64,000 nucleotides of DNA from Sabellastarte sp. h YS-2021 (lineage: Eukaryota > Annelida > Polychaeta > Sabellida > Sabellidae). The stretch is taken from the NCBI GenBank assembly GCA_964017235.1, contig OZ024938.1:57155816-57219815 (forward strand), in the 5' to 3' direction. Positions 11,480 through 24,314 of the stretch are shown piece by piece. The notes beneath the pieces were generated by a model. That model did no database searches, had not been told where the DNA came from, and worked only from the letters and a program-made list of their open reading frames with translations. The position numbers and the translations under genes are program-made. How positions within the stretch are numbered: the stretch's first letter is position 1; each line of letters opens with the position of its first letter.

Positions 11480-14400
11480 GTACAGTACGAACATTTCTTT
11501 TCAATAAATTCACAATGCACCCTTTGTTTCAGTTAAGGTCACCTTAACTTCTCAAATCATTTCAAGATAAACTTACTTGACATTTTGCTCATTCCACTGT
11601 GACTTAATCTGATGTAAGATTAAGTCGAGACTTAGACTCATTGTGCACTCAAGCTAGGGTGGCCTTATACTGCAGAAATTAAACATAATCTTTTTCAGGC
11701 ATATTAAGGTGGCTATAACAGCTGTTCAAAAAGATGCTCTGGTACAAGATCAATGTTAAAACACTAAATATTACTAAGGTTGAGAGACAAATCAAAACAA
11801 TCTCATGACTATAAGGACTGGTCTTGAGTATTCAGGAGAGAAATCATGCTCTTTCTCTGAGGTTTTTGAACATGTTTCATGTTCGGATGAGCATAGAAGA
11901 TCAATGTAATTATGATCCTGACCTACTCAACTGAAAAAATAAGTCATTTAGCCAGCAAGATTATACATTCAGGAATACATTTTTCGGGTGGTCAGTAGGT
12001 GGTAACTTGCCACAGTGGAGCAGGGGTATAAGACAAAATTGTCCTTTATTGTGAGACACTCTTGTGCCATGTTCCTTATCAGCATGCCACATAATCATGG
12101 GGGACATGCATCTGAGTTTTGCGTGATGTCAGTTATGAGGTAACTATCCCCTATTGTGAATTGGGTACAGTAAAACCCCTCTTATGTGGACAGGCCATAT
12201 ATATAGCAGCATTACCATACAGAAAATGTTTATAAAAAGTCAATCCAGGTGTCTTGTCACTGGCATAACGTGTATAATATACTACTGGCACAGCAAGTTT
12301 GTATACCGTAAATTTTCCAAATAATGCCCAGGTTCAAATAAACGCCTGGTTCAAATTAACCCCTGGTACCAAGCACACTGTTTACAATTTACAACACTGT
12401 TTTTGTATTTCAAAAGAACGCCTGGTTCAATTTAACGCCTGGTCTGATGTCATTTGAAAATAATTAATGCCTGGGCCTTATTTTGAAAAAATACGGTAGA
12501 TGAATTTATAGTTCTGGCTCATTTGATTTGTTGACCTATATTTAGCTATCTGAATTATTTCCAAGTATTCACTACTCTTCGCCGTAGCTTGAACTATCAA
12601 TGCTCTCATTGTTTCCCTATTTTACTCAGAATGTCCAATCTGGAACTTCGATGGATCCAGCACAGGGCAGGCTGAGGGTTCAAACTCAGATGTGTACCTG
12701 TACCCAGTGCGGCTGTTCAACGACCCATTCCGTAGAGGCAAGAACAAGCTACTCCTGTGTGAAACATACAAATACAACAGACTACCAACAGGTGAGGCCA
12801 TTTACATATATGTTGATTATTTAGGTTACGTGTTTTTCTCAGAGCTCCCTTTAAGTGGAATTTTTAATGACTGGAATTGCCTCTGAAGGACCTCTGACTT
12901 AAATTTGTTGCACAAATTTGGGCTGAAAAATCTCTGAAAAGAGGAGTTGTTATGTATAAGATTCAAGAGAGACCCAAGTAACGCCTGAGTTTATATACCT
13001 CTATTTTATTTATTGTTTATGACTCTTGATTATGACAGTGACTTTGTTTTGGCACCTTGGAATTTGTTATTAGAGTAAGAAATGTAAAATTCACCACATA
13101 TCTGAAATTTGCCACATGTGGAAAGACTAATAAGAGACTAAAAGACTAATATATAAAATGAATTGAGGTGAGATTTGTTGAATGTATAGTAAATTAAGGC
13201 TTTTTGAACTGGAACATACCAAGTTTAAGACAAAACTTCTTCTTTTCATAGAATTAAGTAAGATTTTTAGAGATGGCGAAATTTAGATTTCTGGCAAATT
13301 TAAGATTCTCTAGTAATCTCTACTCTATGCAAAAAGTGCCTAAAAATTTGAAAATGAAAGTAAAAAAATAAAATAAAATGAAATAGCATCTGCATGACAG
13401 TGAAGTCTTTCATAAACACTTAAGTACACTTTATATGAATACTATTTTTGGATTAATTAGCATTAGTAGACTTTATACTGGGTCTAAACCTGTTTCATAG
13501 TTATATCACAATAAATTTGATAATTACCCTACATAATTTTGATTTTATATAATAAACAATTTTGGGACTTGGCAAGATTAGATTTCACTTAGAGAAAAAA
13601 ATTTTCAAAAGTTCGCTTCTTTAGTCATATTATGCAGTAGATTAATCAAAACAAACAAGGAAAATAACTTGAAAAATAGTTTTATGTCTTAGATTCTAAT
13701 TGTTCTACATATACGAATATAATTTTCTATTTTGAGTCAATTTGGCAAGACAAACTATGCACTGTCAACTTAAAAAAATCTCAGATGGTCCTCCTTATTT
13801 ACCTTGTGTATAGAAGAGTTATCAAAATAAACAAGGAAAATCCTGTTGAGAAAATAAATCCTACAGATTAGTTTCATGCAAAATTTTCTTTTGTATATCA
13901 TTTTACACATTAAAGCTTCCACAGCTTTACACTTTGCAATAAAAGCCAAACAAATATTGAAAGTAGAAGAAATATTGAAAGTAAAAGTTCAATAGAAACA
14001 TTAACACATTCAAGTGTAAAAAGTGATGCAATAAAGTCACATATTTCTGTGCCATTTTATACACATGAAATGATGTTAAGTTCTTTTCGGATGATCAATG
14101 ATTTATGTATAACATGTCAAAAAAGCCCACGAGGTGTTTAGTCATTTGAATGAACAATAATCCAATGTGTCCGTGTACAGTACAAATAATGATGCAATAT
14201 CAAGTTGTAGACTCTGTCCGGTTCAAGGAGTACAAAGCTTTTGATATTCTGTGGAAAATTGAAAATATGGGTTTTTGTGTCAAATCTTCCAATGTATTGT
14301 CATAGACCTTCCTTTCCATAGTTGAGGTAATTAATAACATATACCTCAAGTTTTTAAATTTTATGTTTAGGCGTTAGCGTACCAGCAAATGTACAGTGAA

Positions 14401-17400
14401 CTGAAATGGTGCCACAATAGGGTTAAAAACTTTGACCTGACTTAAGTCAGATTTGTCTGCCGATTAGTCATTTTTCACAAAAAAAAAAAAATTCTTTGGA
14501 TTAGTTTACCAGATATTTGACATTTTATTTTTGATTAATTTTTTTTCATCGTCGACCAGGCATATTTGTTCCACTGGTACGTCCAATTGGTAAATATTAA
14601 AATGTCCCCCCTTCATCCCCCCTCCCCAAAGAAAAGTAAAAAACCTAACCCCAGCAATTAATGGCCATTCACACAAGATGTGTGGACATTGTAGTTATTT
14701 AAATGTTGAAGATAAACTATTGACAGTTTAAGGGGGCCACGGTGGCAGAGTGGTAACACTCTGGCCTCCCACCTCTGAGGCCAGTTTACAGTACAGGACC
14801 CTGACGAACTGTATGTACTGGTTTCCTGTGCCCTTCCAACTACTCCTTGTGATATGACCTGGGGCCGGTTTCATGAAAGGACTTAAGTCTGGTCTCAGGC
14901 TCAAATCTGAGACTTTGGGCTCAAATATTGTAAATATTTTGCTGAGCCTGTGGACTCAGACTCAAAGCATTACACAAACAGGCTCAACTTGAGATTTGGC
15001 TCAGTCATGGACTCAATTTTGAGCCCACCAAGGAGGTGTCTCAAATTTTGAGTCCAAAGTTTGTCATCCAAATACTTGTGTATAAAGCAATATAATTTGC
15101 ATGAAAATGAATTTGTTGAATCTTGAAATATTATATTTTTATTTTGCTTACTAATTACAACTACATATTCAATATTCATAATAAGAAAAGTCAATGGAAT
15201 TGACATGCTTTTTTGCTCATTGTCAAGTGACTAGTCTCAAGTGGGGACTCAAAGCTTGACTCGGTCTCAGTTGAGTTTCAAACAATTGGCTTGTTACCAA
15301 TAATATTATATCAATTTTTTTTCATGTGTTATCAGTGTTAATGCAATTTAAATCGATAATGACGATGAAATAAATGCACTTGCATAAAAAACAAACCAAG
15401 GAAGCATCTTAAATTAAATTTAAAAGTTGAGACTATGACTTGAGACCAGTCTCAGCTGAGTCACCTTTTGTGAAATCAATTTGAGCCAAAAACTCAGCCA
15501 AGACAAAAGTCTCAGATTTGAGACCAAGACTCAGCCCAAAACTGGTCTCAAACTGAGACTTTTCATGAAACCGGCCCCTGGGGCTGATTTCATGAAAGGT
15601 CTCAGACTTAGCCCAGTCTCAGGCTGAGCCACTGGCTCAAATCTGAGCCTTTGGGCTCAGCTAAGTCTTTGTCTCAAATGGTTTTCACAGAAGGGGTCTC
15701 AGTTGAGACCAAGCTTATCAAATAACCACAGTGGTTTTCTGTGTCATGTGACCATTTTTTGTAGTCAAAATATTCTACTGATGACATATATGTTCCTTGT
15801 TTGACACATAATATCTCTGATCAAATGCTATTTTGCAGTGGGAAACCTTGTAAACATGTAAAAACACCCAAAGACTACTTCAGGGGGTTGTTTTATATAC
15901 TTGTATCCTATTTTCAGCCATTTCAAATTTTGAAGTGATCGAAGAAAGAATTATGGCAGCCATATTTGAGCCTTTGTTTACAAAACTTAAGCCCACTTTC
16001 AACCAGTCTCAACATTTGAGCCAGTGGCTCAGCCAAAGCTGAGACTGAGACCTTTTGTGAAATCCATTAAGGCTGAGCCCATGGGCTCAAGTAAAATATT
16101 CCAATAATTTGAGACAAAAGTCTCAAGTTTGAGTCTGAGACCGGGCTAAGACCTTTCATGAAATCCGCCCCTGTACAGTGTTGAAAGCGACATAAAACCC
16201 CAAATAAATAAATAAATTGACAGTTTAAAATCTCTGCTAAGTCCACTGGAATATGAACATAAATGACTCGTGGACTATATACTCCGAAATGCAGAGGATC
16301 TTGTGGGACATATTTCAGTGAATTGTTTACTCTGAAGTTGAAAATCAGTAACACTTTCAGTATTTCATACTATTTTCAATGCTTCAAACTCAGATAAGAT
16401 GTGTATTTTTTCCTGTATCATAATTTCAGATGTTTTGCAAAATACCTCAAGCATCTGAGTGCTATTATTTATTCTTTAGAGTTCATTTAACACAGTGGTG
16501 AATAATCTGTATCACTTATCATTGATTCTCAAAGGGGTCTGACATTACCCTTCAATGCAGGCAACATGTGTTACTTGACATTGTACATGTGACAAAAAGC
16601 TGGATTATCTCCTGTTACATGTGTCCGTGTGCCATTTATAATAACCTTTATTTGGTCAATTGAGAGGTTTACATGGCTCTGCCTCGTGATATTTCATTGT
16701 AACAGCCAATAAATATAGTTCTGATGACAAACCCTGGTGCAGTTATATTGATTGAATCCTTAAGATTTTGCTAACCCTCATAAACAAAGAAAATAAGAGG
16801 TTATATTTCTGTCATGCACGAGAGTGTCTCATTTCCAAATTAATTTTTTCAAAAGCTAGACCTGTTGAGGCAAGGATATGCGAGTGTTTTGTTGTTTTTT
16901 TTTATTCAAGAATGATGAGTGGTTGTTTCATGAGTGTAATTTAAAAGCAACGTGTAAGCATCGTGGGTGGGGGGAGGGGGGGAGGGGGTGGGGGTGGGGG
17001 TTGTTCCAGTGAGGACACTTGGCATAATGTGAAGGTCAGTGTGAAATACACACTGTCGTGGTACACGCATGTGAAATGTTTTCACATGGTCTGCATACTT
17101 TATAATGTATAACTGTTAAAGTCTGTTATGTTTATTTTCCACAAGCCATACAGTTTGTTCATTATCATAACTGTTATGCTGATTTTCCACAAGCCATACA
17201 GTTTGTTCATTATCATTCGCATCACTTACTCTAGGGATTGCTAGGCGTCCGAGTAGGTAAAATACTAGCTCGCTTTGAAGAAAAAAATAGCAGGAAATCA
17301 GTTTATTCAAAATATGATAAAAGACTCCAACTTGCAGAGATGCTATTTTGTAGTCAACTTTAACGTCTGATTTCCACTCCTGATTTCCAATTCTAAATCA

Positions 17401-17596
17401 CTTCATTTTTGTCATAACCCTTTTTTCAAGGTGGGGGTTCACATGATCACATCAGACTAAATTTTGGTAAAATTATAGTGCATTTCCTGTAAATTTAACA
17501 CCACTCTCAAGAAATAATTTTGTACTTTGGGTTGAACCCCTTTACATTATTATATCCCCAGACGAAAGTCGGGGATATATTGGATTCAGGTCCGTC

Positions 17597-17642
<46 letters not shown>

Positions 17643-20600
17643 AGAAATTTCCTTGTGGACGCGATAACTCAAAAACAAATTAATATTTTTTTTTCAAACT
17701 TGGTACACATGTTAAGGGTGCCCAAAGGAAGATCCCTATTTTAAGGTGACCTTAAACTCCCAGTAAAAAAGAACTTATGGCCACCTTAAGGTCAGAAATT
17801 GCACTTTTGGCCACTTAGAGCCCTGTAGGTCACAAACTATGATGCTCAGCTGGCTGAAATTTTACCTGACAACACATTAATATGTTCTTAGTACATGTGC
17901 CGAAAATCATTACTTTAAGTTGAGGAGAAAATTGTGTTTGAGGCCCATAAATACCCCCACTTAGGGATTTTTTGCTATACTTTTCACATATTTTGCCCTA
18001 TAATTTGGAAGTGATAATTCTGATGAGTCTCAAACTGCGCTAGGTATAACTTTGATATGTAATCCTTGTCTGTAGAAAATTTTAGGGCTGTAGGTTTACC
18101 CAAAGGGGTCGACTTAAGGTCTCAAAAGTGCCCACAGAGACCCAATTTATGCACTTTTTGCCACTTTCAAGCACTGTAGCTTTCAAACTATGTCTCTCAT
18201 CTAAGTTAAATATCATCTGGGAATATATCTATGTGTTTTCTTATATGTGCCCCAACATTTAGGCCTTTAATAGACAGTTAACCTGTGTATCAGGACCATA
18301 AACACCCACCCGAGTGACCCTTATAAGACATTTTTCACATCTTTTTCCCTGTAACTTGGAAATGGTAAGTCTGAGAAGTTTCAAACTGTATTAGATATAT
18401 ATTCTGTGTGTAATCTTAGTATGTAACAGATTTTAAGTCTGAAGCTTTAATTTTGAAGGTCAAATTGAGGTCTCTAAAAGGCTCCCAAAGACCCAATATT
18501 TGGACTTTTTGCTACTTTTAAGCCCTGTGACTGTCAAACTATGTGACTGATAGAGCTCAAATCCTATCTGAGAAGATATTAGTATGTTATTTTTATATGT
18601 GCCAAAAATTAAGGCTTTAAGAAGACATTTAACCTGTGTATGAGGACCATAAATCCCCACCCGAGTGACCATTTTTAGACATTTTTCACATATTTTGCCC
18701 TGTAACTTGGAAATGGTAAGTCTAAGAAGTTTCAAACTGTATTAGATGCATATTCTATGTGTAATCTTAGTATGTGACAAATTTTAAGTCTGAAGCTTTA
18801 ATTTGAAGGCCACATTTAGGTCTCTAGAAGGCCCCATAAAGACCCAGTATTTGGACTTTTTGCCAATTTTAAGGCCTGTGACTGTTAAACTATGTGACTG
18901 ATAGAGCTGAAATCTCATCTGGGAATACATTATTATGTTCTTTTTACATGTGCCAAAAATCAAGGCTTCAAGTAGACATTTAACCTGTGTATGAGGACCT
19001 TAAACACCCACCTGAGTGACCCTTTTAAGACATTTTTCACATATTTTGCTCTGTAACTTGGAAATGGTAAGTCTGAGAAGTTTCAAACTTTATTAGATAC
19101 ATATTCTATGTGTAATCTTAGTATGTAACAAATTTTAAGTCTGAAGCTTTAATTTGAAAGCCACATCGAGATCTCTAAAAGGCCCACAATGACCCAATAT
19201 TTGGACTTTTTACCACCTTTAAGCCCTGTAACTGTTAAACTAAGTGATTGATGGAGCTGAAATCCCATCTGGGAATGCATTATTATGTCCTTTTTACATA
19301 TGCCGAAAATCAAGGTTTTTAGTAGACATTTAACCTGTGTATGAGGGCCATAGACACTCGCCCAAGTGCCTTTTTTGACATTTTTTCCGTATTTTGCCGT
19401 TATTTGGAAATGCTTAGTGTGACAAGTCTTAAACTGTATTATATATAATTTTTGTTTGTTATGTATGTCCCCCAAAAAGTTTCAGATCTGTTGTTTAATT
19501 GCTAAGGTCTCTTTAACAATTGTAAAATGCCCACAGAAACCCAATTTATGGATATTATGCCACTTTAAAGCCCAGTAACTGTCAAACTATGTGGGTTATA
19601 GAGCTGAAATCTTTGAATTTTTAAAAGGAAATGCCTGTCTATTTAAATTTTGAATATTAATAATGTTATGGCTATCTTAGTCTTTTAAGAACTTATTTTT
19701 GTGTGTTATACCTCTGCTTGCTGAGTTTTTCACTTTTTTAAATGAAACTGGTTAAACATATTCAAGTAGGCAAAATGGACACTTTAAGTGAGCTTTAAGT
19801 CCCAATATTAATGAAATTATATCCTTATGTAGTAAAACTAGGGGATTTTTAACCCTCAACTAGCCCAGTTTTATTCAACTTGCCTCAGTTAATTTTGGCA
19901 CAGCTCCTACAGTTATGAACTCATTTCAGTTGATAATCACATACTTAAAATTCTCAATTCTTTTTGTATTTGAGTACCCCTTTTATATAGATTGTTTGTT
20001 TACCATTTATGCTCAACCCACATCCCCCACCCGGATTCCCCCCACCCACCTCTGGGACCTCCAGCTATATTGAGTGACACTAAATAAACAAAGGTATTTA
20101 ATGATATCAGATGAGAAACAAAGAACTCAATGGGGTTGCAGATCTTGTGTAATAGTGAGAGAGGTGTGGAGAAGGGGAGAGGGGTGGGGGTGGGGGTGGG
20201 GGTGGGAGGTGGTGGGCTTCATTACATATAACACAAAGGGGAGTCAGAACTGAGATTGTGTCACATATTTAGGTTGCATATATATGGACCACATATATAG
20301 GTATAGAGGAAATGAATAACTGAAAACAATTTGCAAATTCTAAAAATAATATAATAAAATAATAATATAAATAATTTTTTTTTAAATAATATTTTATTTG
20401 TGAACAAATATAGAAACAGATATGCGCTTTTGGGATTATGAATTTTAGAATGGACATTGAATCATCAATCATTTAAATACTTTGAAGGAAGATTGAAAAA
20501 TATGATGAGTTGAGTTAAAAATAATATTTTATTTGTCAACAAATATAGAAACAGATATGCACTTTTGGGATTATTATTTTAGAATGGACATTCAATCATC

Positions 20601-23600
20601 AATCATTTAAATACTTTGAAAATAGGTTTAGAGTTATCATTGCAGGAAGATTGAAAATATAATTTGAGTTATGTATTCGGCGTCTGGGGATACACCATCT
20701 TCCTTGGGGAGATATAAACAGAGTAGATTGATGTGCTGAAGTTCATATAATAATGGGTAATTATGTTTTAAAAAATTCCCGATCAAAACCTGTGGCGTGA
20801 GTGATGACCTGTCTGGGGATATGTTGGCGCCGAGTTGGCCCAATCTAGTTTTTCAAGGGGGTGGGGGGGTTTCGAACCCCCTAAACTGCCCCCCTGGATT
20901 GGCTAGTGTTCCTATAGTTTGCTGGGTCTTGTAGAACTCTGATGGGCAATTATAATAGCTTTTGTAAGATTCCATGGTCTATGATTTTTTTCTGATCTTG
21001 AAAACTTATGGTTCTTGGATGTTAAGCCCTTTCTTGATGGAAATTGTGTGCATTATTTATACTGGTAATTCCAATTAAGGCAGCTTCAGGTATTACGTGT
21101 AAAGACTGCTCACACAAATCAAATATGTATGCTCCTTTTCACTAATTGTAAAACCCCCTTAAGTAAAATGCCACTATATAGACTATCTGTCTTAAAATAT
21201 ATAAATGTAAAAATAATTATTTGGCCTAGAAAGAGCCTTTGTGTTTAAAAAATTATCTAGGTATTTTTACTATTTTACATTGCTGATCAACCAGAGATAC
21301 TTTTTTAGACCCTTTAATTGTATCCACTGGAAGCATCCGGTGGATACTTTGGTTTAGCGTCCGCTACGCCGCCGCCGCCGCCGCACATAGAGAGATTTTC
21401 GGCGTTAACGCTCTAAGAGGAAAACAACAGCAGCTAGGTTCACCAAATTTGCAGGATATCTTCATTGGGGGGCAAGCTTCTCTGGGAAGGAAAATAGCCT
21501 CATTCTGAAAAACAAGATGGCTGCCACGGGCATTTCTTTAAAAATAATCTACATTTTTCTACTGGCTGTTCCTCATAGGTAGAAGGTCAAATCTCTTCAT
21601 AGGTGATATGTATGACACATATACATGTCCTCTATAACCTTGCACACATTTGACCTTGAAGCTCCTAATTCAAGGTCATCCACGGAGTGCCGAAGTAACC
21701 CACATAGCGGACTTTAAAAGTGCCTATATCTCCCTTATTATTGGTCCTAGAGGTTTGCAATGTGAAGCCAACCTATAGGAAATCATGTGCTGCGAATCTT
21801 CTGATGTGGTCACATTTGACCTTGGGCCCCTCCTTCAAGGTCAAACGAGGACAGCCAAACTTAAAAGTGCTTATAACTCGCTTATTATTGGTCCTAGAGG
21901 TTTGGGATGGTAAACCAACCTATAGGAAATCATGGGCTGGGAATCTTTTGGTGTGGTCGGATTTGACCTTGGGCCCCTCCTTCAAGGTCAAACGAGGATA
22001 GCCAAAGATAAAAGTGCCTATAACTCGCTTATTATTGGTCCTAGAGGTTTGGGACAGTAAACCAACATATAGAAAATCATGGGCTGGGAATCTTGTGGTG
22101 AGGTCGGATTTGACCTTGGGCCCCTCCTTCAAGGTCAAACGATGATAGCCAAAGGTAAAAGTGCCTATAACTCGCTTATTATTGGTCCTAGAGGTTTGGG
22201 ACGGTAAACCAACATATAGAAAATCATGGCCTGGGAATCTTTTGGTGAGGTCGGATTTGACCTTGGGCCCCTCATTCAAGGTCAAACGAGGACAGCCAAA
22301 CTTAAAAGTGCCTATAACTCGCTTATTATTGGTCCTAGAGGTTTGGGACGGTAAACCAACATATTGAAAATCATGGGCTGGGAATCTTTTGGTGAGGTCG
22401 GATTTGACCTTGGGCCCCTCATTCAAGGTCAAATGAGGACAGCCAAATTTAAAAGTGCTTATAACTCGCTTATTATTGGTCCTAGAGGTTTGGGATGGTA
22501 AACCAGCATATAGAAAATCATGGGCTGGGAATCTTCTGGTGTGGTCGGATTTGACCTTGGGCCCCTCATTCAAGGTCAAACGAGGACAGCCAAACTTAAA
22601 AGTGCTTATAACTCGCTTATTATTGGTCCTAGAGGTTTTGGATGGTAAACCAACATATAGAAAATCATAGGCTGGGAATCTTCTGGTGTGGTCGGATTTG
22701 ACCTTAGACCCCTCCTTCAAGGTCAAATGAGGACAGCCAAACCTAAAAGTGCTTATAACTCGCTTATTATTGGTCCTAGAGGTTTGGGATGGTAAACCAG
22801 CATATAGAAAATCATGGGCTGGGAATCTTCTGGTGTGGTCGGATTTGACCTTGGGCCCCTCCTTCAAGGTCAAATGAGGATAGGCAAAGGTAAAAGTGCT
22901 TATAACTTGCTTATTATTGGTCCTAGAGGTTTGGGATGGCAAACCAACCTATAGGAAATCATGGGCTGGGAATCTTCTGGTATTGTCGGATTTGACCTTG
23001 GGCCCCTCCCTCAAGGTCAAACGAGGACAGCCAAACTTAAAAGTGCTTATAACTCGCTTATTATTGGTCCTGGAGGTTTGGGATGGTAAACCAACATATA
23101 GAAAATCATGGCCTGGGAATCTTCTGGTGTGGTCGGATTTGACCTTGGGCCCCTCCTTCAAGGTCAAACGAGGATAGCCAAAGGTAAAAGTGCCTATAAC
23201 TCGCTTATTATTGGTCGTAGAGGTTTGGGATGGTAAACCAACATATAGAAAATCATGGGCTGGGAATCTTCTGGTGAGGTCGGATTTGACCTTGGGCCCC
23301 TCATTCAAGGTCAAACGAGGACAGCCAAACTTAAAAGTGCTTATAACTCGCTTATTATTGGTCCTGGAGGTTTGGGATGGTAAACCAGCATATAGACAAT
23401 CATGGCCTGAGAATCTTCTGGTGTTGTCGGATTTGACCTTGGGCCCCTCCTTCAAGGTCAAACGAGGACAGCCAAAGGTAAAAGTGCCTATAACTCGCTT
23501 ATTATTGGTCGTAGAGGTTTTGGATGGTAAACCAACATATAGAAAATCATGGGCTGGGAATCTTCTGGTGAGGTCGGATTTGACCTTGGGCCCCTCCTTC

Positions 23601-24267
23601 AAGGTCAAACGAGGGCAGCCAATCTTAAAAGTGCTTATAACTCACTTATTATTGGTCCTACATGTTTGGGATGGTAAACCAGCATATAGAAAATCATGGG
23701 CTGGGAATCTTCTGGTGTGGTCGGATTTGACCTTGGGCCCCACGGTCAAGGTCAATTGAGGACAGCCAAACAAAAAGTGCTTATAACTCTCTTATTATTG
23801 GTCCTAGATGTTTGGGATGGTAAACCAACATATAGGAAATCATGCACTGGGAATCTTCTGGTGTGGTCGGATTTGACCTTGGGCCCCCCCTTCAAGGTCA
23901 AATGAGGATAGCCAAACTTAAAAGTGCTTATAACTCGCTTGTTATTGGTACTAGAGGTTTTGGTGCATTGTCTTTACAGTGGATACAATTTGCATTGGTT
24001 CTCCGATGCGCTAGGTCTAGTTTCATCTTGACCACACTTTGGATATATGACACTAGCTGTATTTATGACAAAAGTGTTGCATTCAATTTTTCCAGAGACC
24101 AACCATCGTTACACCTGTAAACGAATTATGGAGAGGGCAGAAAAGTCACACCCTTGGTTTGGCATTGAGCAGGAGTACACACTACTCGGGTTGGATGGAC
24201 ATCCATATGGTTGGCCCAAAAATGGCTTCCCCGGACCACAGGGTGAGTAAAACGAGTGACTCAAAAT

Positions 24268-24314
<47 letters not shown>

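Larger units (their letters stand above)
14732..16215 (+). mobile_element. SINE family 1, split by two TIR elements
   Basis: The SINE head (14732-14861: GGGGCCACGGTGGCAGAGTG, then GACGAACTGTATGTACTGG) breaks at GATATGACCTG. Its tail resumes at 16171 with CTGTACAGTGTTGAAAGCG and AAATAAATAAAT. The whole is bracketed by 13-bp target duplications ATTGACAGTTTAA (14719-14731 and 16216-16228), which proves one original insertion later interrupted. The B-box region present in the 26175 copy is missing, apparently by a deletion joining two CAG sites. Confidence 0.93.
17547..20851 (+). mobile_element. Helentron/HINE-like element, copy A (3.3 kb)
   Basis: The boundaries are where copies A, B and C stop matching. 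The 5' end TTATTATATCCCCAGACG contains a hairpin (TATATCCCC with GGGGATATA). An inverted copy of the 5' motif (GTCTGGGGATAT, 20811-20822) lies about 29 bp inside the 3' end. It is followed by a second hairpin (TTGGCGCC/GGCCCAA, 20824-20843) and the terminus CTAGTTT. Asymmetric terminal repeats, a 3' hairpin, a near-end microsatellite and a tandem-repeat core are the layout described for non-autonomous Helentrons (HINEs; the oyster 'pearl' elements are comparable). No helicase ORF. It lies in GS intron 12792-24095. Confidence 0.7.

Noticed and set aside
17520-17744. ORFs with a run of arginines here and at 37641-37889
   Set aside because: Translation of the GCC microsatellite inside the Helentron-like 5' end; identical in both transposon copies.
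18460-19475. 91-108-codon antisense ORFs, also at 38605-39129 and as + ORFs at 44561-45187
   Set aside because: They fall within the ~350-bp tandem core of the transposon, recur in every copy and show no recognisable domain.
20269-20843. 67-68-codon ORFs repeated at 40398-40601, 42958-43164 and 43333-43536
   Set aside because: Parts of the 3' region of the same transposon copies; no conserved protein features.
21920-23608. Long antisense ORFs (340 and 219 codons) and matching + strand ORFs over the 147-bp array
   Set aside because: They exist because the unit length is divisible by three. Frames are open on both strands, repeat every 49 codons, and have no start context or splice support.
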